Notes: generated by a model from the sequence alone, not told the origin. DNA of 42,834 nt from Candidatus Aenigmatarchaeota archaeon (GCA_021157845.1 JAGGVU010000001.1:1-42834), one strand, 5' to 3'. Counted from the first letter of the stretch, positions 1-9,352 are shown. Numbers and translations: made by a program.

Positions 1-207
1 AATTGATACAAATATAGCTATCAGATAAGATAATTTTGCAACATCAACTGAATATGTTCTTAAAAATACAAAGCAAAGAAGCCATGGAACAACTATAAAA
101 GAAAAAGGATATATCTCTATAAACCTATTTAGAAGAAACCCTACACCAAATAAAGTGAATATTATTATACAGAATAGCGTGAATTCAATAAGTTTTTTAT
201 CATTCAT
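1..207 (-). CDS. membrane protein, partial (3' end off window)
   Basis: Own translation of minus strand: MNDKKLIEFTLFCIIIFTLFGVGFLLNRFIEIYPFSFIVVPWLLCFVFLRTYSVDVAKLSYLIAIFVSI..., hydrophobic; open to window edge so absent from ORF track. Confidence 0.6.
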   Translation of the reverse strand, partial: MNDKKLIEFTLFCIIIFTLFGVGFLLNRFIEIYPFSFIVVPWLLCFVFLRTYSVDVAKLSYLIAIFVSI

Positions 208-242
208 AAAAATATTATATCCCCAAAATTTAAGAAAATAAT

Positions 243-392
243 CTAAGAAAGCTTTTTTGGCGCTCTTTTTAATTTCAGAAGATTTTTTTCACATTTAGAA
301 GAGCAAAAATAAAAAATTTTTCCGCTATTTTTAACTACCATTTTTCCACTACCGCGTTCTATTTTTTTTCCACAAAAAGAGCAATTAACCAT
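243..392 (-). CDS. rpl24e: 50S ribosomal protein L24e
   Basis: Own translation MVNCSFCGKKIERGSGKMVVKNSGKIFYFCSSKCEKNLLKLKRAPKKLS*; CxxC...CxxxC zinc motif typical of L24e; directly downstream of S28e; too short for ORF track. Confidence 0.92.
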   Translation of the reverse strand: MVNCSFCGKKIERGSGKMVVKNSGKIFYFCSSKCEKNLLKLKRAPKKLS

Positions 393-429
393 TCTTATCA
401 ACCCTTTTATTTATTTTGAATTATTCAGT

Positions 430-639
430 TTATCTTTTCCTTCCAAAAGAACCGGCCGATTCCATTTCTGTTTCTATAAGCATTAATATATCATTCTTTT
501 TAACAGGACCGATGACGTTTCTTATAAGCACTTTTCCGACATCTTTGCCAGACAAAACTTTGCACCTTACACTAATTATACCTTTAGGTCCACTTCTTTT
601 CAAAATTTGTACAACTTCAGCCGGTGTTCCTTCAGTCAT
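430..639 (-). CDS. rps28e: 30S ribosomal protein S28e
   Basis: 69 aa, ...GPKGIISVRCKVLSGKDVGKVLIRNVIGPVKKNDILMLIETEMES; S28e signature, L7Ae-S28e-L24e order. Confidence 0.96.
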   Translation of the reverse strand: MTEGTPAEVVQILKRSGPKGIISVRCKVLSGKDVGKVLIRNVIGPVKKNDILMLIETEMESAGSFGRKR

Positions 640-649
640 GATATCACTT

Positions 650-973
650 TTATAATGATTCTATTATCTTTTTAGCATCGCCAGGTTCGTCTATGGCAAC
701 TGCAGAGCAGTTCACATAAAGACCAGCAGCTCTTCCAAGCTCATTTTTGCTTGGAACTTCCACTAACTTTATCTTTTTTTCTTCACATAGTGGTTTGATA
801 TGCATCGTAATTTCCGGTGGGTCAACATCTTTTGCAATGATCACTAGCTTTGCCTGTCCGCGTTCTATTGATTTCGTAGTTTCGTTAATACCCTTTTTTA
901 TTTTTCCTGTTTCACGAGCTATTTCAATAGCTTCTAAAGTTTTTTCAACTTTTTCATCGGCCATGTATAACAC
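650..973 (-). CDS. rpl7ae: 50S ribosomal protein L7Ae
   Basis: [54 protein letters not shown]; start may be the internal MADEK. Confidence 0.97.
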   Translation of the reverse strand: MLYMADEKVEKTLEAIEIARETGKIKKGINETTKSIERGQAKLVIIAKDVDPPEITMHIKPLCEEKKIKLVEVPSKNELGRAAGLYVNCSAVAIDEPGDAKKIIESL

Positions 974-1139
974 CTCTTTATAATTTATATATCATTTATA
1001 ATGATCTATAACAATATTGGATTACATTTAAAATGTTATGATATTTAAAATTAACCCACATGGCAAATACCATATACAAAGGATGTTACATATCTTTAAA
1101 AGTCTTTTGTTATTTATAAATTAAGACTAGATTATATAA

Positions 1140-1322
1140 GTGGTTGCTATGGACACAAATAGTAAATTCCTGAAATTGAAATGTAAAAAATGCAAGAATG
1201 AGCAGATAGTTTTTAATAAAGCCAGCCGTCCTGTTAATTGTCTGGTTTGTGGAGAAAAAATTTTAGAAAGTACGGGCGGAAAATCAAAAATAAAAACGAC
1301 AATCCTTGAGGTTTTAGATTAG
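1140..1322 (+). CDS. rps27e: 30S ribosomal protein S27e
   Basis: KFLKLKCKKCKNEQIVFNKASRPVNCLVCGEKILESTGGKSKI; Zn ribbon, next to aIF2-alpha. Confidence 0.95.
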   Translation: MVAMDTNSKFLKLKCKKCKNEQIVFNKASRPVNCLVCGEKILESTGGKSKIKTTILEVLD

Positions 1323-1401
1323 ATTGGTCCTGCCCATTTGCATATAACCAATTAAATTAAATGCTCGACGGCGACTGGCAAAGATTATAGGAAAGAGTGG
1401 T

Positions 1402-2169
1402 ATGATGAAAAAGAAATATCCAGAAGAAGGCGAAATAGTTATAGGAAAAGTAACTTTTATTAACCCGTATTCTGTTTTTGTTAAGTTAAAGGATTATGAC
1501 ACAGATGGCATGGTTCATATATCAGAAGTGGCCAGGGGCTGGATAAGAGATATCCGAAGACATGTAAAAAAAGGCCAGACAGTTATTATGAAAGTTTTGC
1601 ATGTAGATGAAAAAAAAGGCCATGTTTCATTATCAATAAAACGGGTAAGTACACGGCAGGCGTTCAATAAGATAAAAGAAGAAAAACTAGATGAACGCGC
1701 AAAAAAAATGCTCGAGATAGCCAAGAAAAAAATAGGCGCGAAAGATAGCGAATTAAGAGAGGTAGAAGCTAAACTGAAGGATAAATTTGGTTCTCTTTCT
1801 GTAGCTTTTGAAAAAAGTGTAAAAAAGCCAGCCATACTCTCACAAATAGGGATACCAGAAAAGTGGGAAAAGCTCATAGCAGAAATAGCAGCAAAAAATG
1901 TAAAACAAAAGGAGTTTGAATTTAAGGCAAATTTAAGTGTTAGGAGTTATGAACCGAATGGTGTTGATATTATCAAAAAAATACTTATGAAAGCAGAATC
2001 ACTTGGGCTTGATGTTTCATACATATCTTCTCCGGATTATCTTATAAAATTTAAAACAAAAAATCCAAAAAAGGGAGAGCAAGAATTTCAAAACATGTTG
2101 GAAAGTGTGAGGGTATTTGGAGAGAAAAAGAAGGCAATCGTCGCATTTGAGCGAATTGGATTAGAGTGA
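1402..2169 (+). CDS. eif2a: translation initiation factor aIF2 subunit alpha
   Basis: S1 domain YPEEGEIVIGKVTFINPYSVFVKLKDYDTDGMVHISEVARGWIRDIRRHVKKGQ. Confidence 0.97.
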   Translation: MMKKKYPEEGEIVIGKVTFINPYSVFVKLKDYDTDGMVHISEVARGWIRDIRRHVKKGQTVIMKVLHVDEKKGHVSLSIKRVSTRQAFNKIKEEKLDERAKKMLEIAKKKIGAKDSELREVEAKLKDKFGSLSVAFEKSVKKPAILSQIGIPEKWEKLIAEIAAKNVKQKEFEFKANLSVRSYEPNGVDIIKKILMKAESLGLDVSYISSPDYLIKFKTKNPKKGEQEFQNMLESVRVFGEKKKAIVAFERIGLE

Positions 2170-2175
2170 TAAAAT

Positions 2176-2358
2176 ATGCTTCTTAAAAAATGCCCAAGGT
2201 GTGGTGCTTACTCTCTTAGAGATATATGTCCAGAATGTGGGGTTAAAACAGTAAGCGCGCATCCGCCAAAATTTTCGTTATTAGATAAATATGGAAAATG
2301 GAGACAGAAAGCCAAATTAACAATGCACCACATTAAGCATTCTGAGGTTATTAGTTAA
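2176..2358 (+). CDS. nop10: H/ACA RNP protein Nop10
   Basis: KKCPRCGAYSLRDICPECGVKTVSAHPPKFSLLDKYGKWRQKAK. Confidence 0.97.
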   Translation: MLLKKCPRCGAYSLRDICPECGVKTVSAHPPKFSLLDKYGKWRQKAKLTMHHIKHSEVIS

Positions 2359-2400
2359 GGCATCAAGGATATGTTAAGATCTTTTAGTCTTTTAGATATG

Positions 2401-2425
2401 TTAAAATCAGCTTTGCTGATTTTAA
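2401..2425. promoter_or_regulatory. perfect 11-bp stem hairpin, TTT loop
   Basis: TTAAAATCAGC-TTT-GCTGATTTTAA between nop10 and the PAC2 gene. Confidence 0.6.
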
Positions 2426-2469
2426 ATATATTTAAATCAAAAAACTAATTTATTATAGGTGATTATCTC

Positions 2470-3249
2470 ATGCACAAGACAAAAATAAAGATATTAAATA
2501 GGCCAAAGCTAAGACGCCCTATATTAATAGAAGGTCTTCCGGGCATTGGAAATATTGGGCGAGTATGTGCAGGATATATTATTTCACGATTAAAGGCAAA
2601 AAAATTTGCAGAGCTCTATTCACCACACTTTCTGCCACTTGTTATACTTGACAAAAATGCAGTTTCCCATTTATTAACAATAGATTTTTATTATGTGAAA
2701 GGGAAAGACCGGGACTTTATAATAATGACCGGAGATAGTCAGAGTGTTTCACCGCAAGGTCATTATGAAATTTGCGGTGCGACGCTTGATTTAGCAAAGG
2801 AATTTGGGGTTAAAGATATTATAACAATTGGTGGTTTTGCAACTGGAAAAGAACCAAAATCACCAAATATTATAGCTGCTGTAAATTCTGAAAATGCTAA
2901 AAAGAAATATATGAAAAAAGGAATAAATTTTAATAAAAAACACGATGTCGGCACTATTATAGGAGCAAGTGGAATATTGCTTGGTCTGGCAAGTAGCAGA
3001 AAAATAGATGCGATATGTTTAATGGGCGAAACGATGGGATTCCCCTTTTTGATAACAGACCCAAAGGTGGCTAAGGCTGTTTTGGAGGTTATTACTAAAA
3101 TAACAGGGCTGAAGATAGACCTTACCGGACTTGAAAAAACTGTTAAAGAAATGGAAAACATTATTAAAAAATCTAGCGAGATACATAGAAAAATGCTGCA
3201 AAAAATAAAATATGCTGAAAAACCAGAAGATATAAAATACATTGGCTAA
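2470..3249 (+). CDS. PAC2 family protein (proteasome assembly chaperone-like)
   Basis: ILIEGLPGIGNIGRVCAGYII... ITIGGFATG ... LMGETMGFP; follows nop10 as in many archaea. Confidence 0.9.
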   Translation: MHKTKIKILNRPKLRRPILIEGLPGIGNIGRVCAGYIISRLKAKKFAELYSPHFLPLVILDKNAVSHLLTIDFYYVKGKDRDFIIMTGDSQSVSPQGHYEICGATLDLAKEFGVKDIITIGGFATGKEPKSPNIIAAVNSENAKKKYMKKGINFNKKHDVGTIIGASGILLGLASSRKIDAICLMGETMGFPFLITDPKVAKAVLEVITKITGLKIDLTGLEKTVKEMENIIKKSSEIHRKMLQKIKYAEKPEDIKYIG

Positions 3250-3313
3250 TTATGAAAAACTGAGTACAAAAGCTATTTAAATATTTTTATAAAAAAGAGT
3301 GATTGGTGTTTAT

Positions 3314-3505
3314 ATGCTCTCTCCGGACGAATATACATTATATGAAAAAACAAGAATAATAGCTGCTCGTGCTTTGCAAATAGCAATGGGTGCTCCCATA
3401 CTTGTAAAAACGTCGTTATCTGATCCGGTTAAGATAGCAGAAAAAGAATTTAGTAAGGATGTTTTGCCAATTACTGTCAAAAGACAATTACCTAAAAAAT
3501 TATAG
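3314..3505 (+). CDS. rpoK: DNA-directed RNA polymerase subunit K
   Basis: [53 protein letters not shown]; track ORF starts at 3299, internal ATG preferred. Confidence 0.94.
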   Translation: MLSPDEYTLYEKTRIIAARALQIAMGAPILVKTSLSDPVKIAEKEFSKDVLPITVKRQLPKKL

Positions 3506-3539
3506 CTATCATTTATCAGAGTGATTTTAAATACTAATT

Positions 3540-3620
3540 CTCATGTTCAGCGCTCACTAGTATGGTTTCTGAATAGCCTTTTGGTTTGTGTATAAATGTG
3601 ACACCATTAAAAATTGAACA
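3540..3620. repeat. dispersed intergenic element, copy A
   Basis: ATGTTCAGCG...GTGTATAAATGTGACACCATTA resembles start and end of copy C. Confidence 0.4.
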
Positions 3621-3848
3621 CAGCACGCTAAAAATTAAAGTTGATGTTCATGCTTAGTGAGCATGTGAATGGGCCAATAGCAGGATTTTTAACCATTTCT
3701 ACTGGAAGTAGTTAGAACTTCTACTCATTCGTTCCTAAGCCAGCCGCAGAAGCATGAAATCCAGCCAAAATCTTTGATTCAGCAGTGACGGTTCACCCAT
3801 TTTGAGTCAATACATTAATTTTATATGTTATTCTATATATCAATAATT

Positions 3849-5009
3849 ATGATAGAGCATCTAAAGAAGCTTTTAGACAGAAAACAGGATGTCTTTACTT
3901 TGGGGCTAAGGCAAATATTTGATTCTCTCGGAAATCCAACAGTTGAGGCGGTTGTAAATTATAATTATAGGGCTTCGTGCCCCACAGGAACGAGTAAGAG
4001 CAGTTTCGCTGTCGATTCTTTAGAGGTACAAAAAGCTATAAATAATTTTTATAAAATTCGCCAAAAGTTTATAGGCAGAATGAGCCAAATAGAGTTTGAC
4101 AGCCTATTAAGGGATAACCTCGATAAACTTGGCTCATCTATTACAACAGCCATTTCTCTTGCATTTTTTTCAGGGTCTTTCGGCCTTAAATATACAACTG
4201 AAACATTTCCAAAACTCGCTGGCAAAGTCATCGGAGGAGGAATGCACGCCAAGTCCAAAAAAACGCAGATACAAGAATTTCTGGTTATTCCATCTGAGCC
4301 CACTATTAGAGAGTGTATAAAAACGAATTTCAAGATTTGGAGAGATGTTGGTCAAATGCTAAGAAAAATTGGCCACGTTGGAATGGACTACGAAGGAGGC
4401 TGGACAGCTGACATAACAGATGAGGGTGCTTTAAATATCATAACAGAGGTTATTGAAAAGAAAAATTATAACGTAAAAATAGGCATCGATGCGGCCGCGT
4501 CTTCTTGGTATGATGAAAAAAAACGAAGGTATATATATAATGGTGAAAAAATGTCTAAAAATGATTTGGTAAAATTTTTCAAAAGTCTTGTAAAGCGCTA
4601 TGACATATTTTATTTGGAGGACCCATTTGATGAAAGGCACTTTGATGCCTTTGCCAAGCTCAAGAGAAGCCTGAGGGGAAGACTGGTAGTAGGTGATGAT
4701 TTAATAGCTACAAATCCGGATAGAATGAGGGAAGCCATAAAAAAGAAAAGCATATCTGGCGTCATTATAAAGCCAAATCAAATAGGAACAGTTACTGATG
4801 CATTCACAGTTATGGAGATGGCTGATAATGCAAATATAGTGCCGGTAGTTTCTCATAGGAGTGCAGAAACCTGTTCTGCTACAGTTTCAAAAATGGCAAT
4901 GTTTGGTTCTATAGCAAAATTTGGAATAGCTGGTATTCGAATAGCGAAACTAAACGAGTTGGTGCGGCTCTGGGACATGTCTGAGAACCCGGTTATGAAA
5001 GAATTATAA
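3849..5009 (+). CDS. eno: enolase (divergent, short)
   Basis: IFDSLGNPTVEAVV, DYEGGWTADITDEGAL, LEDPFDE, VGDDLIATN, IKPNQIGTVTDA, SHRSAET; N-terminal SGAS(T)G loop replaced by PTGTSKSS; track ORF starts 3825. Confidence 0.88.
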   Translation: MIEHLKKLLDRKQDVFTLGLRQIFDSLGNPTVEAVVNYNYRASCPTGTSKSSFAVDSLEVQKAINNFYKIRQKFIGRMSQIEFDSLLRDNLDKLGSSITTAISLAFFSGSFGLKYTTETFPKLAGKVIGGGMHAKSKKTQIQEFLVIPSEPTIRECIKTNFKIWRDVGQMLRKIGHVGMDYEGGWTADITDEGALNIITEVIEKKNYNVKIGIDAAASSWYDEKKRRYIYNGEKMSKNDLVKFFKSLVKRYDIFYLEDPFDERHFDAFAKLKRSLRGRLVVGDDLIATNPDRMREAIKKKSISGVIIKPNQIGTVTDAFTVMEMADNANIVPVVSHRSAETCSATVSKMAMFGSIAKFGIAGIRIAKLNELVRLWDMSENPVMKEL

Positions 5010-5066
5010 TAATAAAAAGATTTGCTTTCAATTCTTTAAACAAATTAAATAGGGATGTGTGATAAA

Positions 5067-5651
5067 ATGGCAAAAAAGTTGCTTGTGCCGCGTGAACAAT
5101 ATCTGACAGCAGGTGTTCACATAGGAATGACCTTTAAAGTGGCTGATATGAAAAAATTTATATATAAAATAAGGCCAAATGGCTTGGCTGTCTTAAATAT
5201 AGCTCTTGTGGATCAAAGGATAGACGCCGCTGCCAATATGCTTGCTAAATCAAAAAGAATTTTAGCAGTTTCAAGAAAGGAAAACGCACATCAGGCCGTA
5301 ATTGCTTTTGCAAAGGCTGTTGGAGGTCGCGCAATTGCAGAGAGGTTTATGCCAGGTTCGCTTACGAACCCAAGTTTTAAAAATTTCTTTGAACCAGACA
5401 TAATTGTTATAACAGATCCAATAGTTGATAAGCAGGCATTGACAGAAGCGGTATCTTTGGGCATACCTATAATATCTTTATGTGATACATTCAATAGAAC
5501 ATCTTACATAGATCTCGTCATACCGTGCAATAATAAAGGAAAAAAATCATTGGCCCTTATATATTGGTTGCTAGCTAGGGAAACACTTAAGAAGAGGAAA
5601 CAAGATGTAGATGCCGCAAAACTAAAATTAGAGGATTTTGAAACAAAATAA
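5067..5651 (+). CDS. rps2: 30S ribosomal protein S2
   Basis: REQYLTAGVHIGMTFKVADMKKFIYKIRPNGLAVLN...ITDPIVDKQALTEAVSLGIPIISLCDT. Confidence 0.97.
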   Translation: MAKKLLVPREQYLTAGVHIGMTFKVADMKKFIYKIRPNGLAVLNIALVDQRIDAAANMLAKSKRILAVSRKENAHQAVIAFAKAVGGRAIAERFMPGSLTNPSFKNFFEPDIIVITDPIVDKQALTEAVSLGIPIISLCDTFNRTSYIDLVIPCNNKGKKSLALIYWLLARETLKKRKQDVDAAKLKLEDFETK

Positions 5652-5663
5652 ATTATTTGTTGG

Positions 5664-5800
5664 ATATGCTCAGTTGCAAAACCGTGCGCATTGATGAGCG
5701 TGCTTTAGCCTCTGAAATATATTTGAACAAAGAAATGTTCTAAAACGAACATAATGCAATAGCATGTTGAAGCAAGCGACTACAGCTCAGAAACATAAAA
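5664..5800. repeat. dispersed intergenic element, copy B
   Basis: TATGCTCAGTTGCAAAA shared with copy D (TATGCTCAGTTAGCAGTTGCAAAA); internal GAACA..TGTTC hairpin. Confidence 0.35.
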
Positions 5801-5803
5801 GCA

Positions 5804-6340
5804 TTATGCGGCGATATTTTCCACAACTATTTTATATTTTAATGGCAATTTATGTGCTGCTATTTTTAATGCCCTTTTAGCTATCTTTAAACTTTCATCA
5901 TTTACCTGAATTTCTATTATTTTTTGATTTTCTTTGACTTGTGCCGCAGTTCCTATTGGGCGGCCAAATGAGAGCGTCATGCCCTGCTGAAACCGATCTG
6001 CTCCAGCACCCGTTGCCAGCGGATTCTCCCTTACAACATGATGCGGAAATACCCGTATTTTTAAGAAATATGTTCTCCCTTTTCCAAGGTTTTTTGTCAT
6101 GTGTTGTGTAATAGCCATGCGTGCTGCTTCCAAGGCGTTGTGTCTGATTTGGATTGGCTGTTTTGATATTAAATATAGAACTTTGTCATAGGATTTCTTT
6201 TCTCCAACTTCAAATTGGTGAATTTTCGAGCCAGGAACACCTTTTACATACCCCTTTCTAGGTCTTCTTCTAGATACTCTCGTATACGCTCTATGAACTT
6301 TTCTGTAACATCTTCCAGGTCGCAGTCCCATTAATATCAC
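5804..6340 (-). CDS. rpl10e: 50S ribosomal protein L10e (L16/L10ae)
   Basis: MGLRPGRCYRKVHRAYTRVSRRRPRKGYVKGVPGSKIHQFEVG. Confidence 0.97.
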   Translation of the reverse strand: MILMGLRPGRCYRKVHRAYTRVSRRRPRKGYVKGVPGSKIHQFEVGEKKSYDKVLYLISKQPIQIRHNALEAARMAITQHMTKNLGKGRTYFLKIRVFPHHVVRENPLATGAGADRFQQGMTLSFGRPIGTAAQVKENQKIIEIQVNDESLKIAKRALKIAAHKLPLKYKIVVENIAA

Positions 6341-6508
6341 TTATTTTTATAAAGTTATTATAAGGCAAATTATCAGTAGCAAACTATAAAAATCTTTTTA
6401 TAGAATTAAGAAACTTAAATTTATAAAAGATTTAGTTTTAATTCTACTAATTTCTTATACGCATAATCATCTTTCTTTCTGTATTTTTCTTTCAAAATTA
6501 AATAAAAG

Positions 6509-6744
6509 CGCTGGGAATGGGATTTTCACCAACCTTTCTTTGTTTTGCATCCAAAACTTTTTTCAAAAGGTTTGGGTTTGAACCCATGCGAGCCGAAGCT
6601 CACTAGCTTTTCAGCAAATCTCCAAGCTAGCGCCTTAGACCTTTCAAGCCACCTCTCCAATATTGCGACAGCCCAAGTTTCTCTTTAGCATGCTTGGGCT
6701 TTCTCTTTTCAAAGGAGAAAGGCCAGTGACTTGGCTATCCCAGC
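6509..6744 (-). tRNA. tRNA-Ser(GGA) with insertions in D-loop, anticodon loop and T-loop
   Basis: Acceptor GCTGGGA/TCCCAGC, discriminator G; anticodon arm CTAGC-TTGGAG..A-GCTAG; variable arm GAGC-TTCG-GCTC; T arm ATGGG-TTCAA[..]AT-CCCAT. Excision of about 6643-6727, 6609-6619 and 6524-6577 gives a regular ~86-nt tRNA-Ser; exact splice sites uncertain. Confidence 0.85.
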
Positions 6745-6745
6745 A

Positions 6746-6895
6746 CTAAATTTTTTCAACGTGCCCCAAAAGCATATCTGGCATTCCGTCTTTTATTTTA
6801 AATCTAATCTTACATTTTTTGCATATAAGCTGATTTTTTCTTCTTTCTAGCTTGCTTTTACATAACGGGCAAACAAGCAAGCTTATATAATTCAT
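6746..6895 (-). CDS. Trm112-like small zinc-binding protein
   Basis: Own translation MNYISLLVCPLCKSKLERRKNQLICKKCKIRFKIKDGMPDMLLGHVEKI*; LxCPxCKxxL...CxxCxxxFxIxDGxPxML pattern; too short for ORF track. Confidence 0.85.
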   Translation of the reverse strand: MNYISLLVCPLCKSKLERRKNQLICKKCKIRFKIKDGMPDMLLGHVEKI

Positions 6896-6933
6896 TATAA
6901 TGAATTGCTAAAAAGATTTAAAAGCTAAATGGT

Positions 6934-7881
6934 TTATGGACTAATATCTGCCGGGATATCTGTTGGTTTCATTAGAATTCTATCCATCTTTACACAGAGA
7001 GATTTTGCCTTTATCATATCTTTTACAGATAGTTTAGCTACACCAATTCCTATTAATTCTCCATTCCCAGATAGAATTGCAGTTATCCCACCCTTTTTTA
7101 CACTATCTTCTAGTTTTAAAATACCTCTCGCATACAGTGGTGAGCCATGAACTAGAGAAAAAACAGCAGAATCTTTAACTATAATTTTTGGGACATGTTC
7201 CACAGCGATTTCCGGTGGTAGTATTATGCTTCGTATGCTATTTTTTTCAATATTTTGCTTCCAAAATTCAAAGCTATCCTTTAGTTCTTGAAAACTGTGG
7301 CTCTTATTTTCGGTGAAGGTCCCAACCCGAGTTCGTCTCAGTTCTATCATATGTGCACCGTCTATTTTTTCACCTATCTGATGTATTAATTTTCGTATAT
7401 ATGTACCTGCTTCACAATTTACTTTTATAACCACATTTTTTTCAGCTCTATCAATTATTTTTATAGAATATATTGTTCTTTCTCTTTTTTTCCTTTTGAC
7501 AGCAGATCTTACTGGAGGAATCTGCTCTATTTTACCAACAAATTTTTTTATTACACGCTCCAATTCAGTTTGTGAAATATTTTTATGTAAATGCATAACA
7601 GCAACATATTCTTTGTCAAGATTTTTCAGCACTGGCATAAGTCTTGTAGCTCTTCCAAGAAGAATTGGCAAAACACCTGTAGTGCGCGGGTCAAGTGTAC
7701 CGCTATGGCCTGCTTTTTTGATGCCCAATATTTTTTTCACCCAATGAACACAGGTAGAGCTTGTTGGCCCAGATGGTTTGTCAAGTATAAGAAATCCACA
7801 TTTTATTAATTCTTCTACTGGCCGAGCACCGGGATAAAACCCAGAGAGCTTGCTTATCTCATCTGAAATTGTTATCCACAT
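6934..7881 (-). CDS. cbf5: tRNA/rRNA pseudouridine synthase Cbf5 (TruB family with PUA domain)
   Basis: LDKPSGPTSSTCVHWVKKIL...GHSGTLDPRTTGVLPILLGRATR; EAGTYIRKLIHQIGE. Confidence 0.97.
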   Translation of the reverse strand: MWITISDEISKLSGFYPGARPVEELIKCGFLILDKPSGPTSSTCVHWVKKILGIKKAGHSGTLDPRTTGVLPILLGRATRLMPVLKNLDKEYVAVMHLHKNISQTELERVIKKFVGKIEQIPPVRSAVKRKKRERTIYSIKIIDRAEKNVVIKVNCEAGTYIRKLIHQIGEKIDGAHMIELRRTRVGTFTENKSHSFQELKDSFEFWKQNIEKNSIRSIILPPEIAVEHVPKIIVKDSAVFSLVHGSPLYARGILKLEDSVKKGGITAILSGNGELIGIGVAKLSVKDMIKAKSLCVKMDRILMKPTDIPADISP

Positions 7882-7930
7882 AAGAATAATTGGGAGTTAA
7901 ATTTAAATTTTAAACCAATTTAGTGCGAAT

Positions 7931-8404
7931 CTATATTTCTATGCCCATAATTTTTCTTAAGAAAAGCGTCAGCGGCATGGATACTATCAGATACCATGCC
8001 AGCCATCCAATATGATTTCCCAAAACTGGAAGAGAAAAAGGAAGTATAACAATTGGTTGCGTATAAGTTGATCTCAACCATGGAAAAAGTATAAGTAAAA
8101 ACCCTAAGGATATGATCATTGATATACCAAGGGCTTTAAATGTAGTCTGCATTAACTGGCCGCTTAATTTCATGGACTTATTCATAAGTTCTGTGCTTTT
8201 TTCTAAGTTTGATTCTTTTTGTGCTTCCTTTATTTGTTCTTGAAGTTTTTTTTGTTCATCTTTTAAATATTTTATTTTGTCTTGATTAACAAAAAACTTA
8301 TATGGCAATTGTGCCAATATACCCATAAGAATGGCTATCATGACTATAGTTATTATTGGTGATAACGAACCAAAGATTTGTGTTAAAAAAGAGCCAAAAA
8401 TCAT
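7931..8404 (-). CDS. EMC3/TMCO1 family (DUF106) membrane insertase-like protein
   Basis: Three TM segments, coiled-coil KYLKDEQKKLQEQIKEAQKE; located between cbf5 and adk as in many archaea. Confidence 0.85.
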   Translation of the reverse strand: MIFGSFLTQIFGSLSPIITIVMIAILMGILAQLPYKFFVNQDKIKYLKDEQKKLQEQIKEAQKESNLEKSTELMNKSMKLSGQLMQTTFKALGISMIISLGFLLILFPWLRSTYTQPIVILPFSLPVLGNHIGWLAWYLIVSMPLTLFLRKIMGIEI

Positions 8405-8416
8405 TTTATTACCTTT

Positions 8417-9019
8417 TCATATTTCGAATAATTTTATTATTTTTTCAGCAGCGTCTTTTGCGTGGCCAAACTCGCCTTTTCCAAGTTTTTCTTCTGGTAT
8501 ATATTCTTCTATTATATTTACAGATGCCTTTGTCATAGCAGCATAAGCAGCCGCAAAAGACCTGTTTATTTCTTGATGCGTGCTAATCTCTTCTGCTGTT
8601 TCCACGTCTCTGGTTGTTCTTGTTTTATCCCCCATTCTCAGCTTTGCGATAAATTCTGGGTCTTTTTCTATCAGAACTATAACATCTGGCTTAATTGCTT
8701 TGATTATAGTTTCTGGCAGACCGGGATAGTATCCCTCTTTTCTTTTGACAGAACAATGTGTATCTATAATTATGTTTCCTTTAAGTTGTCCTATTTTGTC
8801 AGCAGCCATTTGCTGTAGTTCTTCATATTCATTTTTTGATATTTTAGTCCGCATTTCATCTCTATTCTCTATTAACCCTTTAGCCCTTGCTGCTTCGAAT
8901 ATGTAGTCACCAAAATTAGCGAAACTTATTTCAATATTTTTTTCAGTTGCATATTTCTTTACGAATTTTATAATAGTTGTTTTTCCACATCCAGGAACAG
9001 CTGTTAATATTAATTTCAT
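8417..9019 (-). CDS. adkA: adenylate kinase, archaeal type
   Basis: MKLILTAVPGCGKTTIIKFV...IIDTHCSVKRKEGYYPGLPETI...RTTRDVETAEEISTHQEINRSFAAAYA. Confidence 0.95.
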   Translation of the reverse strand: MKLILTAVPGCGKTTIIKFVKKYATEKNIEISFANFGDYIFEAARAKGLIENRDEMRTKISKNEYEELQQMAADKIGQLKGNIIIDTHCSVKRKEGYYPGLPETIIKAIKPDVIVLIEKDPEFIAKLRMGDKTRTTRDVETAEEISTHQEINRSFAAAYAAMTKASVNIIEEYIPEEKLGKGEFGHAKDAAEKIIKLFEI

Positions 9020-9058
9020 TTATAATCACCCTCTTATATCCGTATCTTTTTACTATAA

Positions 9059-9352
9059 TCAGACGTTTTTAATTTCAAATTTTTTTGCACGGAACCCCTT
9101 TCCTATTATTTCTGTTTTGCCGCATACTGTACATTTAAACCTTAGGTCAACTTTTTTTGTTGGTTTTTCCCTCCCCTTTGGATTTTCTTTAGGAAAAGAA
9201 CCATAACCTGCCAACTTCCGTTTGAATCGTCTTTGACTTTTTGTATTTTTTCTTCTTTGCCTTCTTTTTGCTATCGTTACTATATGTTCTGTATGCCTTT
9301 TACAAAATTTGCAATATCTTTTTTGTTTTTTTGGGATATTCATTATTATCAC
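9059..9352 (-). CDS. rpl44e: 50S ribosomal protein L44e
   Basis: MNIPKKQKRYCKFCKRHTEHIVTIAKRRQRR...DLRFKCTVCGKTEI. Confidence 0.95.
   Translation of the reverse strand: MIIMNIPKKQKRYCKFCKRHTEHIVTIAKRRQRRKNTKSQRRFKRKLAGYGSFPKENPKGREKPTKKVDLRFKCTVCGKTEIIGKGFRAKKFEIKNV

Noticed and set aside
1322-1401. ATTGGT...ACCAAT inverted repeat between rps27e and aIF2-alpha
   Set aside because: Only 6 bp with a long loop in AT-rich DNA; not distinguishable from chance.
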